A stretch of 64,000 nucleotides of DNA, from the NCBI GenBank assembly GCA_036023115.1, contig JAYKKT010000046.1:5713501-5777500 (forward strand). The letters run 5' to 3'. Positions within the stretch are counted from its first letter, which is position 1; every line of letters begins with the position of its first letter. The notes under the pieces are model-generated. The model was not told where the DNA came from. It was given only the letters and a program-made list of their open reading frames with translations, and did not search any database. The translations under genes were made by a program, and so were the position numbers. The stretch is from Brasenia schreberi (Eukaryota > Streptophyta > Magnoliopsida > Nymphaeales > Cabombaceae). Below are positions 61,788 to 64,000 of the stretch, piece by piece.

Positions 61788-63438
61788 CTGTGCCACCTCT
61801 AAGCTAATTCCTAACTAACAAGATAAACCTACTCGATAATAGATATTACATGATGAAAATTATATTGTATACCAAGTTAGAACAGAAAATAAAAGAACAG
61901 AGTTTGAGATTTATAGTCCCAACATTTAGCCAAGGAGCAAACCCATGAAATGGAAGAAGATAACATAGTACAATTTAGTAGGAAGGGTGAACCTGCAAGT
62001 GGCTTGCAACATTTTCCCTTGTTAGACCTGGAACATTCATCAATTCTAGGATTCTCTTAGGAACAGCCTCTGCGCGAATGAACAATAACACCAAATTAAT
62101 CATATAACCAGTTACTCCAACTGTTTTAAATTCATTTTCTCAGTAAGAACCAAAAATCAGATATCTTGGAAGAGAGGACACTGAAATTTGTATACTGTAG
62201 AGACCAAGAGATAGAGTACGAGTGTCATACTGTCAATCCCCAGCTGATTAACTGCATTAACAAATTGCCGATGCAACTCTTCCGACCACACCACACGAGG
62301 CTTCTTAGATGTGGCAGGATCTTCATTTGCTTGTTTATTATCATCTGCATCTTTGGCTTCCTTCCTCTTTTTCTGGTCCTTCTGGCTGCTATCTGAGAAC
62401 TCGGTAACAGTTGGTGTGATTTCCACCTTTTCGTCCACTTGCTTATGCCTACTACCTGATTGCTCATGTTCTCTATTGTGCTTCTTTCTGATAACATGCT
62501 GCCAGATATTCTTGAGTTCTTCTATGCGCACGGGTTTGATAAGATAGTCACAAGCCCCATGCTTGACGCCCCTCATGACAGTACTGGTTCTCCCATCAGC
62601 CGAAATCACTAAGTGCATTGCCGAGTTAGGAAAGGGGAAACCAACTACAAACAAAGGAAATAGTGAATGCTGATTTAACTTACCAACTACAGGTAGACCC
62701 ATTTCCAATCCAACAAGTTGAAGGAGTTTAAAACCATCCATGTGAGGCAAATGCACATCGCTTATGACCACATCGAAACCCCCTTTCTTCTCCCGCAAAA
62801 GAGACAGAGCAGCTTCAGCTCGATTACATGTTGTAACTGTCACGAAAGAATATATTGTTACAGCCACCACAGAGTCATTCTTTCTCAATCATGGTAATGA
62901 GAAAAACACAAAGGTATCTGTTAGTCTTGCCATCACAACAGATGCAAAACCACCTCCAAAGTTCACGTGAACTGATGGAAACGTACAACTTATTCCCACC
63001 ACAGAACCATAAAGAAACAATTTGCACTTATAATGTTTATAAGAACACATGAACAACATTACTTTAATTCCCTAAATATAAGAAGGGCATGTTTATAATC
63101 AAATATGAAAAGAGCAACATTCTCTAAAACAAGTAGAAAGCTGAATAACAAAAGAACCAAATGCGCATCGTAACAATCCCCCAAATATTATAACAGGATA
63201 CCAGGAAAGGAATACGTAAAAGAAGCAAATGGGTAGCGGAATTTCGAAAAGAGAATGAAGAAAGCTTACCGGTGTACATGCATTTTTTGAGCATCTTTTC
63301 AAGTATTTTCAGAGACGTTCTGTCGTCGTCAACCACCAAAACTCTAAGCCCCGGCAGAAACTGATCCGGTAGTCCTTCACCGGCCAGCAGTGATGAACCG
63401 TGGTGACTTGACTGCTGTGATCTCTGAACACTCGCCAT
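59261..63438 (-). CDS. type-B response regulator (ARR1/ARR2-like)
   Basis: Type-B regulators are the nuclear transcription factors at the end of the cytokinin phosphorelay. The exons on the minus strand are 63270-63438, 62684-62836, 62231-62608, 61993-62069 and 59261-60358; phases agree and they give 624 residues. The receiver domain (about 30-145) has the acidic pocket DDD at 37-39, phosphoacceptor D83 in [12 protein letters not shown], and K132 in YLIKPVR. A basic, acidic-flanked linker ([11 protein letters not shown]) follows. The GARP Myb-like domain (about 209-268) runs [47 protein letters not shown]. The C-terminal half is Gln/Ser/Asn-rich, as in activation regions. The start is the ATG giving MASVQRSQ. 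Compared with its relic at 31151 it has lost five linker residues and about 17 further on. The end is shortened to LMNVFSK. No lethal lesion is seen. Confidence 0.93.
61481..61792. repeat. TA, TC and TG microsatellite in a regulator intron
   Basis: Interrupted (TA)n with GTA units, then CT, TA and a long TG tract (61730-61785). It is the counterpart of the tract at 32192-32400 in the duplicated copy. Confidence 0.95.
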
Positions 63439-63567
63439 GAGAGAGGTGCAAATCCGACTAGAAATCAAGAAATCAAAACAATGAATCAAACCTTAGCAGT
63501 TGAGATATAACTTTAACGGAAAGTCAAGAGTGGAAATCACAGGGATGAGAAGCCGGGTCTAAATATA

Positions 63568-64000
63568 TGTTAGTATACAGCAAACAAATCAATAAAAAAC
63601 AAAAAACAAAAATCTTTCCTATTAAAACCCTCTACGGGTAACCGGTTTCCCTAGCTGGTTCTCTCTTTTCTCCTTTTCTTCTTCCTTTCTTCTTCTTCAT
63701 GATCGGCACTTCGGCTTCCTACTGCAAATCCGGCCCGCCTCGAAATGCTTCAGTGGTATCAGAGCACCAGGGTGACTCCTTGCTGACCCGTATCAGGTAC
63801 ACAGCTTTTCTGTTCAAAATAAAAGTCTGTCGGAAAACGCTGGAAATGTTCCCGGCGTAAGAATACTTGTTTTTCAAAAAAAAAGGAAAAGAGTGAGTAA
63901 AAGAAAACTTCCTGTCATGTAAAGTCGGTCGGAAGCCAACTCAAAGGAAGATGACCAGGGGTCATCAAAGGCGACCGTCTGCCAGAAACGGAAGAGGCAG
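63568..64000 (+). mobile_element. probable LTR retrotransposon 5' end, runs off the window
   Basis: TGGTATCAGAGC at 63754-63765 is the standard plant primer-binding site complementary to initiator tRNA-Met. One base upstream a sequence ends in TTCA, as an LTR should. A TGTTAG start at 63568 would give a short LTR of 185 bases; this left border is a guess. Near 63950 an ATG opens a frame that could be the start of gag or non-coding leader. It lies about 130 bases or more upstream of the response-regulator start. Confidence 0.6.

Overview
The window is nuclear DNA of a flowering plant. The genes are split by short GT-AG introns and belong to plant-specific families (SnRK2 kinase, VQ protein, type-B cytokinin response regulator, CAMTA, MS1/MMD1-type PHD protein). 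Between them lie long AT-rich stretches with CT, TA, GA and TG microsatellites, tRNA-derived SINEs, (TTG)n-tailed LINE/SINE 3' ends and a Ty3/gypsy retrotransposon remnant. I cannot name the species from sequence alone.

Four genes look intact. They are a HAIKU1-like VQ-motif protein (9186-9899, minus), a nine-exon SnRK2 kinase (15622-17772, plus), plastid dihydropyrimidine dehydrogenase PYD1 in seven exons (45433-50072, plus), and a five-exon type-B response regulator (59261-63438, minus). For the three spliced genes I followed the exon junctions by eye and the frames close: 337, 426 and 624 residues. A small acidic ORF at 25113-25493 may be a fifth gene.

The rest of the recognisable coding matter is relic. 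There is a 14-3-3 gene with its middle removed (2275-2995), a two-exon 5' piece of FAS1 (19002-19805), a CAMTA fragment (28457-31120), and a second, decayed copy of the type-B regulator (31151-34760). A third, inverted piece of that regulator is fused in frame to an MS1/MMD1-like PHD-finger gene fragment (34761-36653). Further on are a 5'-truncated TcdA/ThiF-like gene (38626-40771) and a MACPF (CAD1/NSL1-like) gene stretched by microsatellite-rich DNA (52516-57267). All of these keep introns, so they arose by DNA duplication or capture rather than retroposition. The part from 28.4 to 36.7 kb packs four fragments from three gene families back to back.

Layout: 0-9 kb holds the 14-3-3 relic and repeats; 9-10 kb the VQ gene; 10-15.6 kb SINEs, a LINE end and AT-rich repeats; 15.6-19.8 kb SnRK2 facing the FAS1 piece; 20-28 kb repeats and the small ORF; 28-37 kb the gene-fragment cluster; 38-41 kb the TcdA-like relic; 42-44.5 kb the gypsy deletion derivative with intact target-site duplication; 45-50 kb PYD1; 52-57 kb the MACPF relic; 58 kb a 128-bp tandem repeat; 59-63.4 kb the intact response regulator. 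A retrotransposon primer-binding site sits at the right edge, just upstream of that regulator. The intact genes share no pathway: cytokinin signalling, osmotic/ABA-type kinase signalling, pyrimidine catabolism and seed-size or WRKY-partner regulation. I saw nothing like an operon or an organised new system. The unusual biology here is rearrangement and gene-fragment fusion.
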